Shown: piece by piece, positions 15,729-23,292 of the stretch
Layout of the letters: the number at the start of each line of letters is the position of its first letter
Position numbering within the stretch: the first letter of the stretch is position 1
DNA from: Oscillospiraceae bacterium
GTDB lineage: Bacteria > Bacillota > Clostridia > Oscillospirales > Ruminococcaceae
Assembly: GCA_017533485.1 (NCBI GenBank)
Contig: JAFXIC010000032.1
Location: 1-42,259, forward strand
Length of the DNA stretch: 42,259 nt
Direction of reading: 5' to 3'
The notes under the pieces: model-generated
Seen by the model: the letters and a program-made list of their open reading frames with translations, nothing else
The model's database searches: none
What the model was told of the DNA's origin: nothing
Program-made: the position numbers and the translations under genes

Positions 15729-16452
15729 AACAGCAATCGTTACCGGTGCATCCGGCGGAATCGGTGCTGCCATCGTCCGGAAGCTTGCCGCTGACGGCTA
15801 CAATGTCGCGATTTTATATGGCGGAAACCGTGAAAAAGCAGAAGCCGTCCGTCAGGATATCTGTGACAATACCGATGTCCGTGCAGAAATCTATGCCTGT
15901 GACGTCGCGGACGCAGCACAGTGTAAAGCTGTGGTCGCAGAAATTATCGCCGCGTTCGGCAGCATCGAGGTGCTCGTCAATAACGCCGGCATCACAAGAG
16001 ATAATCTGATTCTCACTATGCGTGAGGAAGAATTTGACGCAGTCATCAATACCAACTTAAAAGGCTGCTTCCATATGATTCAAAGCTGCTGCAAGCATTT
16101 TCTCCGAAAGAAATATGGAAAAATTATTAATATCGCATCTGTTTCGGGTCTTCTCGGTACCGCCGGTCAGGCAAACTATGCCGCATCCAAAGCCGGTCTG
16201 ATTGCCATGACCAAAACCGCGGCGCGTGAGCTCGCAGGAAAAAATATCTGCTGCAACGCGGTCGCGCCGGGCTTTATCGAAACGGCAATGACCCAGGACC
16301 TGAAGAATCGGGAACAGTATCTGAACAGCATTCCGCTCAAGCGCGCCGGTCAGCCGGAAGATGTCGCGAATACCGTGGCATTCTTAGCAAGCGACGCATC
16401 GGATTATATCACAGGCACTGTGATTCGCGTGGACGGCGGTCTCGCAATCTAA
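15715..16452 (+). CDS. fabG: 3-oxoacyl-ACP reductase
   Basis: 245 residues, short-chain dehydrogenase. NADPH-dependent reduction of beta-ketoacyl-ACP. Rossmann motif TGASGGIG (10-17), NNAG (89-92), and the catalytic Ser142, Tyr155 and Lys159 (YAASK). GGAGGT lies upstream of ATG 15715, within the end of fabD (14-bp overlap). Confidence 0.95.
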   Translation: MQNGKTAIVTGASGGIGAAIVRKLAADGYNVAILYGGNREKAEAVRQDICDNTDVRAEIYACDVADAAQCKAVVAEIIAAFGSIEVLVNNAGITRDNLILTMREEEFDAVINTNLKGCFHMIQSCCKHFLRKKYGKIINIASVSGLLGTAGQANYAASKAGLIAMTKTAARELAGKNICCNAVAPGFIETAMTQDLKNREQYLNSIPLKRAGQPEDVANTVAFLASDASDYITGTVIRVDGGLAI

Positions 16453-16471
16453 ACGCAAATAAGGGAGTAGT

Positions 16472-17707
16472 ATGCAGATGAGAAGAGTAGTTGTAACAGG
16501 ACTCGGTGCGGTAACCCCCATCGGCTGTGATATGACGGAATATTGGAATGCGCTTTGCAGCGGAACCTGCGGCATTGCGCCGATTACACGCTTTGATACC
16601 ACGGATTTCCGCGCAAAGCTTGCGGCTGAGGTCAAGAATTTCGACCCGCTGCTCTATATGGATAAGGCGGATGTCCGACGCAATGACCGCTTCGTTCAGT
16701 TCGCCATCGCGGCGGCTGCACAGGCAATGACGGACGCTGCGCCGGCAACACCCTTTGCATCCGAACGCATGGGCGTTATCTTCGGTTCGGGTATCGGCGG
16801 ATTCGAAACATTTCTGGATGAACATTCGAAGTTTTTACAGCGCGGCCCGTCGCGTGTATCTCCGCTGTTTATCACCAAGATGATTTCCAATATGGCTGCG
16901 GGCAATATCGCGATCCGCTTCGGTGCAAAAGGCTCCTGTCTCTCGCTGACAACAGCCTGTGCGACCGGTACCAACTGTATCGGTGAGGCTTATCGCATGA
17001 TTCGGGACGGCTATCTCGATACCATCATTACCGGCGGCGTTGACGCGTCTATTACACCGCTTGCGGTTGCCGGCTTTACCAACTGCATGGCACTCTCCGA
17101 AAGCACCGATCCGAATGCCGCTTCAATCCCCTTTGATCGCCGCCGCGGCGGTTTCATCATGGGCGAGGGCGCGGGTGCGCTCATCTTAGAGGAGTATGAA
17201 CAGGCTGTCGCAAGAGGCGCGAAGATTTATGCTGAGGTCTGCGGCTATGGCACCACCTGTGACGCATACCATGTCACTGCCATCGAAGAATCTGCCGTCA
17301 ATCCCGCAAGAGCAATTGCGGACTGTCTCGGCGAAGAAGGAAAGGCTGTGCCGGCTGACCGGATCTATGTGAATGCACACGGTACCGGTACCCCCCTCAA
17401 TGACAAAACCGAAACACAGGCACTCAAGAATGTATTCGGCGACGCCGCTTATCAGCTCCATATCAGCTCCACAAAGTCTATGACCGGACATCTCCTCGGT
17501 GCCGCAGGCGCAATCGAAGCCATTGCTGCCGTCCTCGCACTCAAGGAGAATATCGTTCCCCCGACCATCAATTATCAGGAACCCGATCCGGACTGCGACC
17601 TGAACTATACGCCCAATACCGCACAGAAAACACCGCTGGATCTTGCGATCTCCACTTCGCTGGGCTTCGGCGGCCATAACGCCTGTGTCGGATTCCGTAA
17701 GATCTGA
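16472..17707 (+). CDS. fabF: Beta-ketoacyl-ACP synthase II
   Basis: 411 residues. Elongating condensing enzyme. Catalytic C163 (TTACATGTN), H303 (NAHGTGTPLND) and H340 (KSMTGHLLGAAG) with K335. Two in-frame ATGs at 16472 and 16478 compete: GGGAG is 4 bp from the first and 10 bp from the second, so the true start may be MRRVVVTG. In many clostridial operons accB follows fabF; here fabZ follows directly with a 10-bp gap. Confidence 0.95.
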   Translation: MQMRRVVVTGLGAVTPIGCDMTEYWNALCSGTCGIAPITRFDTTDFRAKLAAEVKNFDPLLYMDKADVRRNDRFVQFAIAAAAQAMTDAAPATPFASERMGVIFGSGIGGFETFLDEHSKFLQRGPSRVSPLFITKMISNMAAGNIAIRFGAKGSCLSLTTACATGTNCIGEAYRMIRDGYLDTIITGGVDASITPLAVAGFTNCMALSESTDPNAASIPFDRRRGGFIMGEGAGALILEEYEQAVARGAKIYAEVCGYGTTCDAYHVTAIEESAVNPARAIADCLGEEGKAVPADRIYVNAHGTGTPLNDKTETQALKNVFGDAAYQLHISSTKSMTGHLLGAAGAIEAIAAVLALKENIVPPTINYQEPDPDCDLNYTPNTAQKTPLDLAISTSLGFGGHNACVGFRKI

Positions 17708-17717
17708 GGCACACGCT

Positions 17718-18143
17718 ATGAACAGAGAAGAACTGATGAATATCCTCCCCCACCGCAGCAGTATGCTGCTGCTGGATGAGGCTGAGGTCATTGACGGCGT
17801 ATCCTATGCGAAACGCAAAATTGTCGGAGATGAATGGTTTTTAGACGGCCACTTCCCCGATCATCCGGTTGTACCGGGTGTTGTACTCTGCGAAATGCTC
17901 GCACAGTCGGTTTGTGTATGTCTCGACGGCACCGCTGCGCCTGATATGCATACACTGCTGACGGGGCTCGAAAAAGTTCGCTTCCGTCATCCCGTTGTAC
18001 CGGGTGATGTATTTGAAATGAAAAGTGAGATTGTCCGTGCAAAAGCCCCGTTCTATTTCGCGAAGGGCGAGGGCTTTGTCAACGGAAAACGCTGTGTATC
18101 AGCCGAATTCTCCTTTGCGCTGATGCAAAAGGAAACGGAGTAA
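17718..18143 (+). CDS. fabZ: 3-hydroxyacyl-ACP dehydratase
   Basis: 141 residues, single hot-dog domain. Dehydrates 3-hydroxyacyl-ACP. The active-site pair is visible as H45 (DGHFPDHPVVPG) and E59 (LCEMLAQ). It starts at ATG 17718 with PHRSSMLLLD near the N-terminus; the upstream in-frame codons belong to the end of fabF in another frame. Six bases separate it from accD. No FabA-like isomerase or FabM is seen here, so unsaturated fatty-acid formation is not explained by this operon. Confidence 0.94.
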   Translation: MNREELMNILPHRSSMLLLDEAEVIDGVSYAKRKIVGDEWFLDGHFPDHPVVPGVVLCEMLAQSVCVCLDGTAAPDMHTLLTGLEKVRFRHPVVPGDVFEMKSEIVRAKAPFYFAKGEGFVNGKRCVSAEFSFALMQKETE

Positions 18144-18149
18144 GCATAT

Positions 18150-19013
18150 ATGAATCTGAAAGAAAGCCTGAGCAGTCTGCTCCCGAACTCCAATGCTGCC
18201 GCAGAACCCGAAACCCGTACCTGTAAACACTGCAATACCGAAACAGACTACGATACGCTGCGTGCAAATGATATGATCTGTCCGTCCTGCGGAATGTATT
18301 TCCGTATGCGTGCAGGTGAACGACTGGACTCTGTGCTCGATAAGGGCAGCTTTTCCGAAATTGATAAGAACATGAAAAGCACCGACCCCATCGCTTTCCC
18401 CAATTATGCCCAGAAGCTTGAATGTGCAAAGAAAAACACAAACCTCAAGGAAGCTGTTGTTTGCGGAACGGGAAAAATCGACGGCATCCGCTGTGCAATC
18501 TTTGTCATGGATTCTGCCTTTATGATGGGAAGCATGGGTACGGTTGTCGGCGAGAAAATCACCCGACTCTTTGAAAAAGCACTCGAAATGCAGCTTCCTG
18601 TTGTCGGATTTATCACCTCCGGCGGTGCCAGAATGCAGGAGGGTATCCTCTCCCTGATGCAGATGGCAAAGGTCAGCGGCGCTGTCAAACGCCACAGTGA
18701 AGCCGGCAACTTCTATCTTCCTGTTCTCACCGATCCCACCACCGGCGGTATTACTGCAAGCTTTGCGATGCAGGGCGATGTCATTCTCGCGGAACCCAAA
18801 GCACTCATCGGCTTTGCCGGTCAGCGCGTCATCGAACAAACCACCGGCGAAAAGCTTCCTGCCGGCTTCCAGCGTGCCGAATTCCTGCTGGAGCATGGCT
18901 TTGTGGACATGATCGAGGAACGTCCGCGCCTGAAATATACACTTGCGAGACTGCTCCGCCTCCATCGGAAGCATGATACGCTGATGCGGCAGGAAAGGAG
19001 AAAAACCGTATGA
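18150..19013 (+). CDS. accD: Acetyl-CoA carboxylase, carboxyltransferase beta subunit
   Basis: 287 residues. With AccA transfers CO2 from carboxybiotin to acetyl-CoA, giving malonyl-CoA. The N-terminal zinc ribbon has C25, C28, C44 and C47; the crotonase-like domain includes [10 protein letters not shown] and [12 protein letters not shown]. It overlaps accA by ATGA. The partner subunits AccB (biotin carrier) and AccC (biotin carboxylase) are not encoded in this operon or elsewhere in the window. Confidence 0.95.
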   Translation: MNLKESLSSLLPNSNAAAEPETRTCKHCNTETDYDTLRANDMICPSCGMYFRMRAGERLDSVLDKGSFSEIDKNMKSTDPIAFPNYAQKLECAKKNTNLKEAVVCGTGKIDGIRCAIFVMDSAFMMGSMGTVVGEKITRLFEKALEMQLPVVGFITSGGARMQEGILSLMQMAKVSGAVKRHSEAGNFYLPVLTDPTTGGITASFAMQGDVILAEPKALIGFAGQRVIEQTTGEKLPAGFQRAEFLLEHGFVDMIEERPRLKYTLARLLRLHRKHDTLMRQERRKTV

Positions 19014-19789
19014 GTAAAACAGCATATGAACGCGTACAGGCGGCACGAAACGGAAAGCGTCCGACCGGCGGATATTATATCGACCGTATGATTGACGGAT
19101 TTATCGAGCTCCACGGCGACAGACGCTATCGCGATGATGCCGCAATCATCAGCGGCGTCGGCTGGATCGGAAATTTCCCCGTTACTGTCATCGCCATGGA
19201 ACGCGGAAATACGATCGAAGACCGTATGCGCCGCAATTTCGGCTGTCCTTCTCCCGAAGGCTATCGGAAAGCACTCCGTCTGATGAAGCTCTCGGAGAAA
19301 TTCAACCGTCCGATCCTCTGTTTCATCGGAAGCTCCGGTGCTTACTGCGGGATGGAAGCGGAACAGCGCGGTCAGGGAGAAGCCATTGCAGAAAATCTCT
19401 ATGAGATGATGGGCTTAAAGGTGCCGATTATTTCTGTTGTCATCGGAGAAGGCGGAAGCGGCGGCGCACTTGCACTCGGCGTCTGCGATACTGCGATTAT
19501 GCTTGAAAATGCAGTATATTCCGTGATTTCGCCCGAAGGCTGCGCAAGTATTCTCTGGAAAGATGCATCCAAAGCCGCGGAAGCTGCGGAAGCACTCAAG
19601 CTCACTTCCTATGACCTGCTGAATTTCGAGGTTGTCGAGCACATTGTCAAGGAACAAAACCGTACAGAAAAGGAAATCTGTGATGATTTAAAGAAGCTTC
19701 TGATTTCGGAGCTGGAACAGAAAGCTGCACTCCCTACCGAGGCACTTCTCTCCGGCCGCTATCAGAAATTCCGTAAAATCGGTGCATAA
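19010..19789 (+). CDS. accA: Acetyl-CoA carboxylase, carboxyltransferase alpha subunit
   Basis: 259 residues, near the short clostridial form (E. coli AccA is about 319). Conserved [32 protein letters not shown], and the oxyanion region [12 protein letters not shown] followed by [17 protein letters not shown]. It starts inside the accD stop (ATGA), which favours equal synthesis of the two subunits. Last gene of the fab operon; an array of diverged repeats with strong hairpins follows and may end transcription. Confidence 0.95.
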   Translation: MSKTAYERVQAARNGKRPTGGYYIDRMIDGFIELHGDRRYRDDAAIISGVGWIGNFPVTVIAMERGNTIEDRMRRNFGCPSPEGYRKALRLMKLSEKFNRPILCFIGSSGAYCGMEAEQRGQGEAIAENLYEMMGLKVPIISVVIGEGGSGGALALGVCDTAIMLENAVYSVISPEGCASILWKDASKAAEAAEALKLTSYDLLNFEVVEHIVKEQNRTEKEICDDLKKLLISELEQKAALPTEALLSGRYQKFRKIGA

Positions 19790-19810
19790 GTTTATATTTT
19801 TCACATAGTC

Positions 19811-20330
19811 AAGGGGGGGAAGTGAGAGCGGTGCTCGAACACTCCCCCCTTTCTTTTTTATATTCGTGAAAATAACCAAGGGGGACACCCATAGGGGAGG
19901 AAAGAGCGCTCCCGCGCATTCTCTCACACCCCAAGGCAATAAATTGCCCTTGGTTTGCCCCTTTCGTTTTATCCAAGCACGATAAATCATTCACAGAAGA
20001 AAACCAAAAGAATACAGAAAAACCGTGAGAACATCCCTCAAATCCTCCCCCTGCCCTTGGTTGTCTCCTTTCTTTTTATATTCGAATAAATAACCAAGGG
20101 GGAAAACCATAGGGTCAAGGGGGAGACGTGAGAGCCGCGCTCGAACACTCCCCCTTACCCTTGGTTTGCCCCTTTCGTTTTATCCCGGCACGAAAACAAT
20201 GCTAAGAAGATAAACATATGAATACAGGAAACCGTGAGAACATCCCTCAAACTCTCCCCCTTACCCTTGGTTTGCCCCTTTCGTTTTATCCTGGCACGAA
20301 AACAAATCTAGGAAGATAAACATATGAACA
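19811..20330. repeat. Diverged tandem array, about five units of ~105 bp
   Basis: The gene-free stretch after accA is built from related units whose shared points fall at about 19843, 19947, 20054, 20158 and 20264 (steps of 104, 107, 104 and 106 bp). Two subtypes alternate: one has TTTCTTTTT.TATATTCG then ACCAAGGGGGA (19850s and 20070s), the other has CCCTTGGTTTGCCCCTTTCG and a following TTTTATCC..GCACGA (19947, 20158, 20264). GTGAGA followed by CTCCCCC precedes most units. ACCAAGGG and TCAAGGGGGAG can pair with later CTCCCCCTT and CCCTTGGT, giving long RNA hairpins. Unit length and lack of uniform spacers rule out CRISPR. Confidence 0.75.
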
Positions 20331-20419
20331 CCCCAAAACCACAAAAACCTCCCTCGAACACCATCCCACCCTCTTTTGCGGCATATACCCGAAAGTATGG
20401 GAAAGATCAGCAAAAATGC

Positions 20420-20448
20420 TGGACAAGCAAAGAAAACTATGGTATAAT
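20420..20448 (+). promoter_or_regulatory. Sigma-A promoter of the coiled-coil protein gene
   Basis: TGGACA (20420-20425), 17 bp, TATAAT (20443-20448). Confidence 0.8.
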
Positions 20449-20527
20449 ACGAGAGAAACCTTTTTCCTGTCGGCTGCATATCATAAATTCAGACAGGATG
20501 CTATCAAACGAAGGGACTGGATGACAT

Positions 20528-21028
20528 ATGCCGGAATATTACGAAGACCGTATCGCAGAACTGGAATATCGCTTACAGGAGCTTGAAACGCTTGTAACAC
20601 CCATGGCGTCAAGACTGCGGCAGGCAGAAGAAAATGCCAGAGCGGCAATGAAGCTTCTGCTGGAGCTCCAGGGTCAGTTTGATCATGTACTCGATAGCTG
20701 TGCCGAACAGCGTACACAGCTCAATCAGTTTTCCCACGATATGAATGATGTCATCGCGGATATCGGCACCCTTTTCGAAGCCTTCGAGGGCCGGCTCTCC
20801 CATCAGCCCCCCAAACCCTATCGACATCACAATTCCGGCCGTTCCCATGATGATTATGCCGAGATATATGATGATTACGAAAATGATGATGAGGGCTACG
20901 AGGATTATGAGGAATATGCCGATGACGAGCGGGATTACGAGGATGAAACTGCTGCACAGACAGCCGAATCCGATCAGTCCTCCACATTTGACCATATCCG
21001 CCGCCGCTTCACCAGATTTTTCCCCTAA
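20528..21028 (+). CDS. Coiled-coil protein with very acidic Asp/Glu/Tyr tail
   Basis: 166 residues. Residues 1-90 are a coiled coil (ELEYRLQELETLVTPMASRL and QAEENARAAMKLLLELQ), 91-107 are a basic/His/Pro linker, and about 108-150 are almost only Asp, Glu and Tyr. The C-terminus is basic and aromatic (FDHIRRRFTRFFP), which might bind membrane or nucleic acid. ATG 20528 follows AAGGGA by about 10 bp. It has its own promoter and terminator, so it is a single-gene unit. No family recognised. Confidence 0.75.
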   Translation: MPEYYEDRIAELEYRLQELETLVTPMASRLRQAEENARAAMKLLLELQGQFDHVLDSCAEQRTQLNQFSHDMNDVIADIGTLFEAFEGRLSHQPPKPYRHHNSGRSHDDYAEIYDDYENDDEGYEDYEEYADDERDYEDETAAQTAESDQSSTFDHIRRRFTRFFP

Positions 21029-21059
21029 CAGATAAACACCGCAGCATCGGAATAAAAAA

Positions 21060-21118
21060 GCAGGAACACGTTCTCTTTTCAAAGTCAAAAAAGAGGATGC
21101 TGTTCCTGCCGATCTTTT
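21060..21118 (+). terminator. Terminator after the coiled-coil gene
   Basis: GCAGGAACA (21060-21068) pairs with TGTTCCTGC (21101-21109), with further inner pairing CTCTTTT/AAAAGAG, then GATCTTTT. Confidence 0.75.
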
Positions 21119-21173
21119 GTCGGGGCATTTATTTTCCGAGGCAGATGCCAACGGAAGCTTTTTGGAGGTGCAT

Positions 21174-22355
21174 ATGCAAGCAACATTTCGACATACCAGA
21201 TTCGCCGCATATATCGGATATATCACACAGGCGATCGTCAATAATCTGGCACCGCTGCTGTTCGTGACATTCTCCCGCGAATTCGGGCTGTCGCTCGATC
21301 AGATCAGTCTGCTGATTACACTGAATTTCACCGTTCAGATTCTTACGGATCTTGTAACAATCAAGCTGCTCCGCCGTATCGGCTATCGGAGTGCGTGCGT
21401 CGCGGCACATATCTTCGCTGCGGCAGGACTCGTCGGATATTCCATACTCCCCTATCTCCTTCCGCCTTACATCGGGCTTGCGCTTTCAGGAATACTTTGT
21501 GCCATCGGCGGCGGACTGGACGAGGTTGTGATCTCGCCCGTCGTCGAAGCACTTCCCGGTGATGAAAAAGCCTCGACGATGAGCCTTCTCCATTCTTTCT
21601 ACTGCTGGGGTCAGATGCTTGTCGTCATCGGCTCAACCCTCTTCTTCCTCATCTTCGGACTCGGTGCATGGCGGTATCTGCCATGTATCTGGGCGGTCAT
21701 TCCGGCGCTGGACGCGGCTTTGTTCCGCATCGTCCCGATCCGCACGCTCGAAGAAGAAGGCGGCTGTATTCCCCTGCGTGAGCTCGTCAAAAACCGCACC
21801 TTTCTCCTGATGTGCATCGTCATGGTCTGTTCGGGGGCAAGTGAGCTTTCGATGTCGCAATGGGCGTCACTGTTCGCGGAGGAAGGCCTTCATGTCTCAA
21901 AAACAATCGGCGACCTGCTGGGACCCTGTACCTTTGCGGCACTCATGGGCACGGCACGCATGATCTACAGCTTCTTCGGAAAACATATGGAATTACAGCG
22001 CGTGATTGTATGGAGCGGTATGCTCTGTGTGGGATGTTATCTCGCGGCAACACTGATTCCGAATCCGATTGCGGCACTGTTAAGCTGTGCGGTCTGCGGC
22101 TTTGCGGTCGGCATCATGTGGCCGGGTACCTACTCGCTCTCCGCACAGCGGATTCCCAACGGCGGCGCGGCAATGTTCGCACTCCTCGCTTTTGCCGGTG
22201 ATATCGGATGTGCGTCCGGCCCGACAATCGCAGGCCTTGTGGGAGATGCCGCAGGTTCCATCCGGATCGGACTGCTGACCGCAGTCATCTTTCCGCTGGG
22301 GCTGGTGATTTGTCTACTGACATTAAAACGCCGCAGAACCGATCGCATGACCTGA
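21174..22355 (+). CDS. MFS transporter
   Basis: 393 residues with about 12 membrane helices. Family features include GGGLDEVVISPVVEALPG with nearby LHSFYCWGQM in helices 4-5 and CAVCGFAVGIMWPGTYSLSA in the second half, resembling FucP/NarK-like sugar or small-molecule MFS carriers. Start at ATG 21174, with GGAGGT 4 bp upstream; the extra 19 codons upstream lack support. Substrate cannot be told. It is flanked by a terminator upstream and a separate small gene downstream. Confidence 0.85.
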   Translation: MQATFRHTRFAAYIGYITQAIVNNLAPLLFVTFSREFGLSLDQISLLITLNFTVQILTDLVTIKLLRRIGYRSACVAAHIFAAAGLVGYSILPYLLPPYIGLALSGILCAIGGGLDEVVISPVVEALPGDEKASTMSLLHSFYCWGQMLVVIGSTLFFLIFGLGAWRYLPCIWAVIPALDAALFRIVPIRTLEEEGGCIPLRELVKNRTFLLMCIVMVCSGASELSMSQWASLFAEEGLHVSKTIGDLLGPCTFAALMGTARMIYSFFGKHMELQRVIVWSGMLCVGCYLAATLIPNPIAALLSCAVCGFAVGIMWPGTYSLSAQRIPNGGAAMFALLAFAGDIGCASGPTIAGLVGDAAGSIRIGLLTAVIFPLGLVICLLTLKRRRTDRMT

Positions 22356-22460
22356 TATTTCCCGTTCCGGATCTGCCGCACCATTTTCAGCCAAGTGACA
22401 TATGCTGTATTACGGATCGTTTGACTGCGTTCCGGAATCTTGAAAGAAAAGAGTGAGCAT

Positions 22461-23012
22461 ATGATTATTGATGCAAGTCTCGGCAGAAATAACAGCTGTG
22501 GCTGCGGGTGCGATTGCGGCTGCGGCGCCTATCCGACCTGTCCCACTACACGCCCGGACTGCGGTACCGGTGGAAACAACGCACCGGACGCTTTCACCGT
22601 CCAGCTTGCGACTGCGGTCACGGCACTCCCCGACGGTGCGGCACTCCCCCTCAGCGGGACTGTCCGGATCAGCGGAAACGGATTGTCGTATGACAGCGCA
22701 AATTGTGCGGTCGTCATCAACGAAGCCGGCGTCTACCATTTTTCATGGGATGTTCTGACACAGTCCACGTCCGAAGAACTGCCGATCGTGATTGCACTCC
22801 AGTCGCTCGATGACGCAACCGTTCTGGCATATTCCGGCACAGCCGCAGCGGATGCCGCAGGCAGCACCCTCGTCAGCGGTGAAACAACTGCGACCCTTGC
22901 GGCAGGTACCGCATGGGTGCTCGTCAACCGCTCCGGTGCCGCAATCAATCTGCCTGCTGCCGGTACGCCTCCGACCGCCTTTACCGCACAGCTTACCGTC
23001 ACAGAAGTCTGA
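22461..23012 (+). CDS. Cys-rich N-terminus plus BclA/TNF-like domain; possible spore-surface protein
   Basis: 183 residues. No signal peptide. Residues 10-36 hold seven Cys, most in alternating positions (C13, C15, C17, C19, C21, C27, C34), then a Gly/Asn spacer. Residues 43-183 look like the TNF/C1q-like trimer domain at the C-terminus of Bacillus BclA-type collagen-like proteins: an opening PDAFTVQL, the motif VVINEAGVYHFSWDV, then short beta strands ending AFTAQLTVTEV. Such domains sit on the exosporium of spores; the collagen Gly-X-Y repeat is lacking here. GAGTGAG precedes ATG 22461. With gpr and CotH in the window a spore-coat role is possible; fold and location are inferred. Confidence 0.65.
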   Translation: MIIDASLGRNNSCGCGCDCGCGAYPTCPTTRPDCGTGGNNAPDAFTVQLATAVTALPDGAALPLSGTVRISGNGLSYDSANCAVVINEAGVYHFSWDVLTQSTSEELPIVIALQSLDDATVLAYSGTAAADAAGSTLVSGETTATLAAGTAWVLVNRSGAAINLPAAGTPPTAFTAQLTVTEV

Positions 23013-23020
23013 CGCCAATC

Positions 23021-23052
23021 GGGAATCTCCGCTTCGGGGATTCCCCTTTTTT
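23021..23052 (+). terminator. Terminator after the BclA-like gene
   Basis: GGGAATC (23021-23027) with GATTCCC (23038-23044) and a GC-rich inner stem, followed by a run of six T. Confidence 0.85.
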
Positions 23053-23086
23053 ATGAAGCAAATATGATTTTATTTCATCAAACCAG

Positions 23087-23122
23087 TTACTCAAATTACT
23101 TAAATCACTTAAATCATGTAAT
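23087..23122. repeat. Short 9-bp tandem repeat
   Basis: Four 9-bp units in a row: TTACTCAAA, TTACTTAAA, TCACTTAAA, TCATGTAAT, in the AT-rich region ahead of the GH5 gene. The rest of the 280-bp gap holds the promoter described next. Confidence 0.7.
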
Positions 23123-23211
23123 TGCGCAAAGGATGCCGACAGCGAAAGTTTCCGATTTGGACAGTTCGACAACACAGGCAAAATATTACAAAAACGAAGC
23201 AATTTATCCCC

Positions 23212-23240
23212 TTTTAAAACTTAAATTATATTGTTATAAT
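23212..23240 (+). promoter_or_regulatory. Candidate promoter of the GH5 gene
   Basis: TATAAT at 23235-23240 with only a weak -35 (TTTTAA, 23212-23217) at 17 bp, which might mean that an activator helps. Confidence 0.5.
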
Positions 23241-23292
23241 CAACTTGGATGGTTATCTGTCTAAATTTCAAATTGAATAAGGGGGAAATTTT

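Noticed and set aside
19811-20330. CRISPR array
   Set aside because: Units are about 105 bp, diverged, and contiguous without unique spacers; no cas genes nearby.
20324-20524. 66-codon plus frame before the coiled-coil gene
   Set aside because: It starts in the repeat array and crosses the promoter of the next gene; composition gives no support.
22999-23202. Minus-strand 67-codon frame with LSDLSNLSN repeats
   Set aside because: The repeated residues come from the 9-bp DNA repeat; no start signals.
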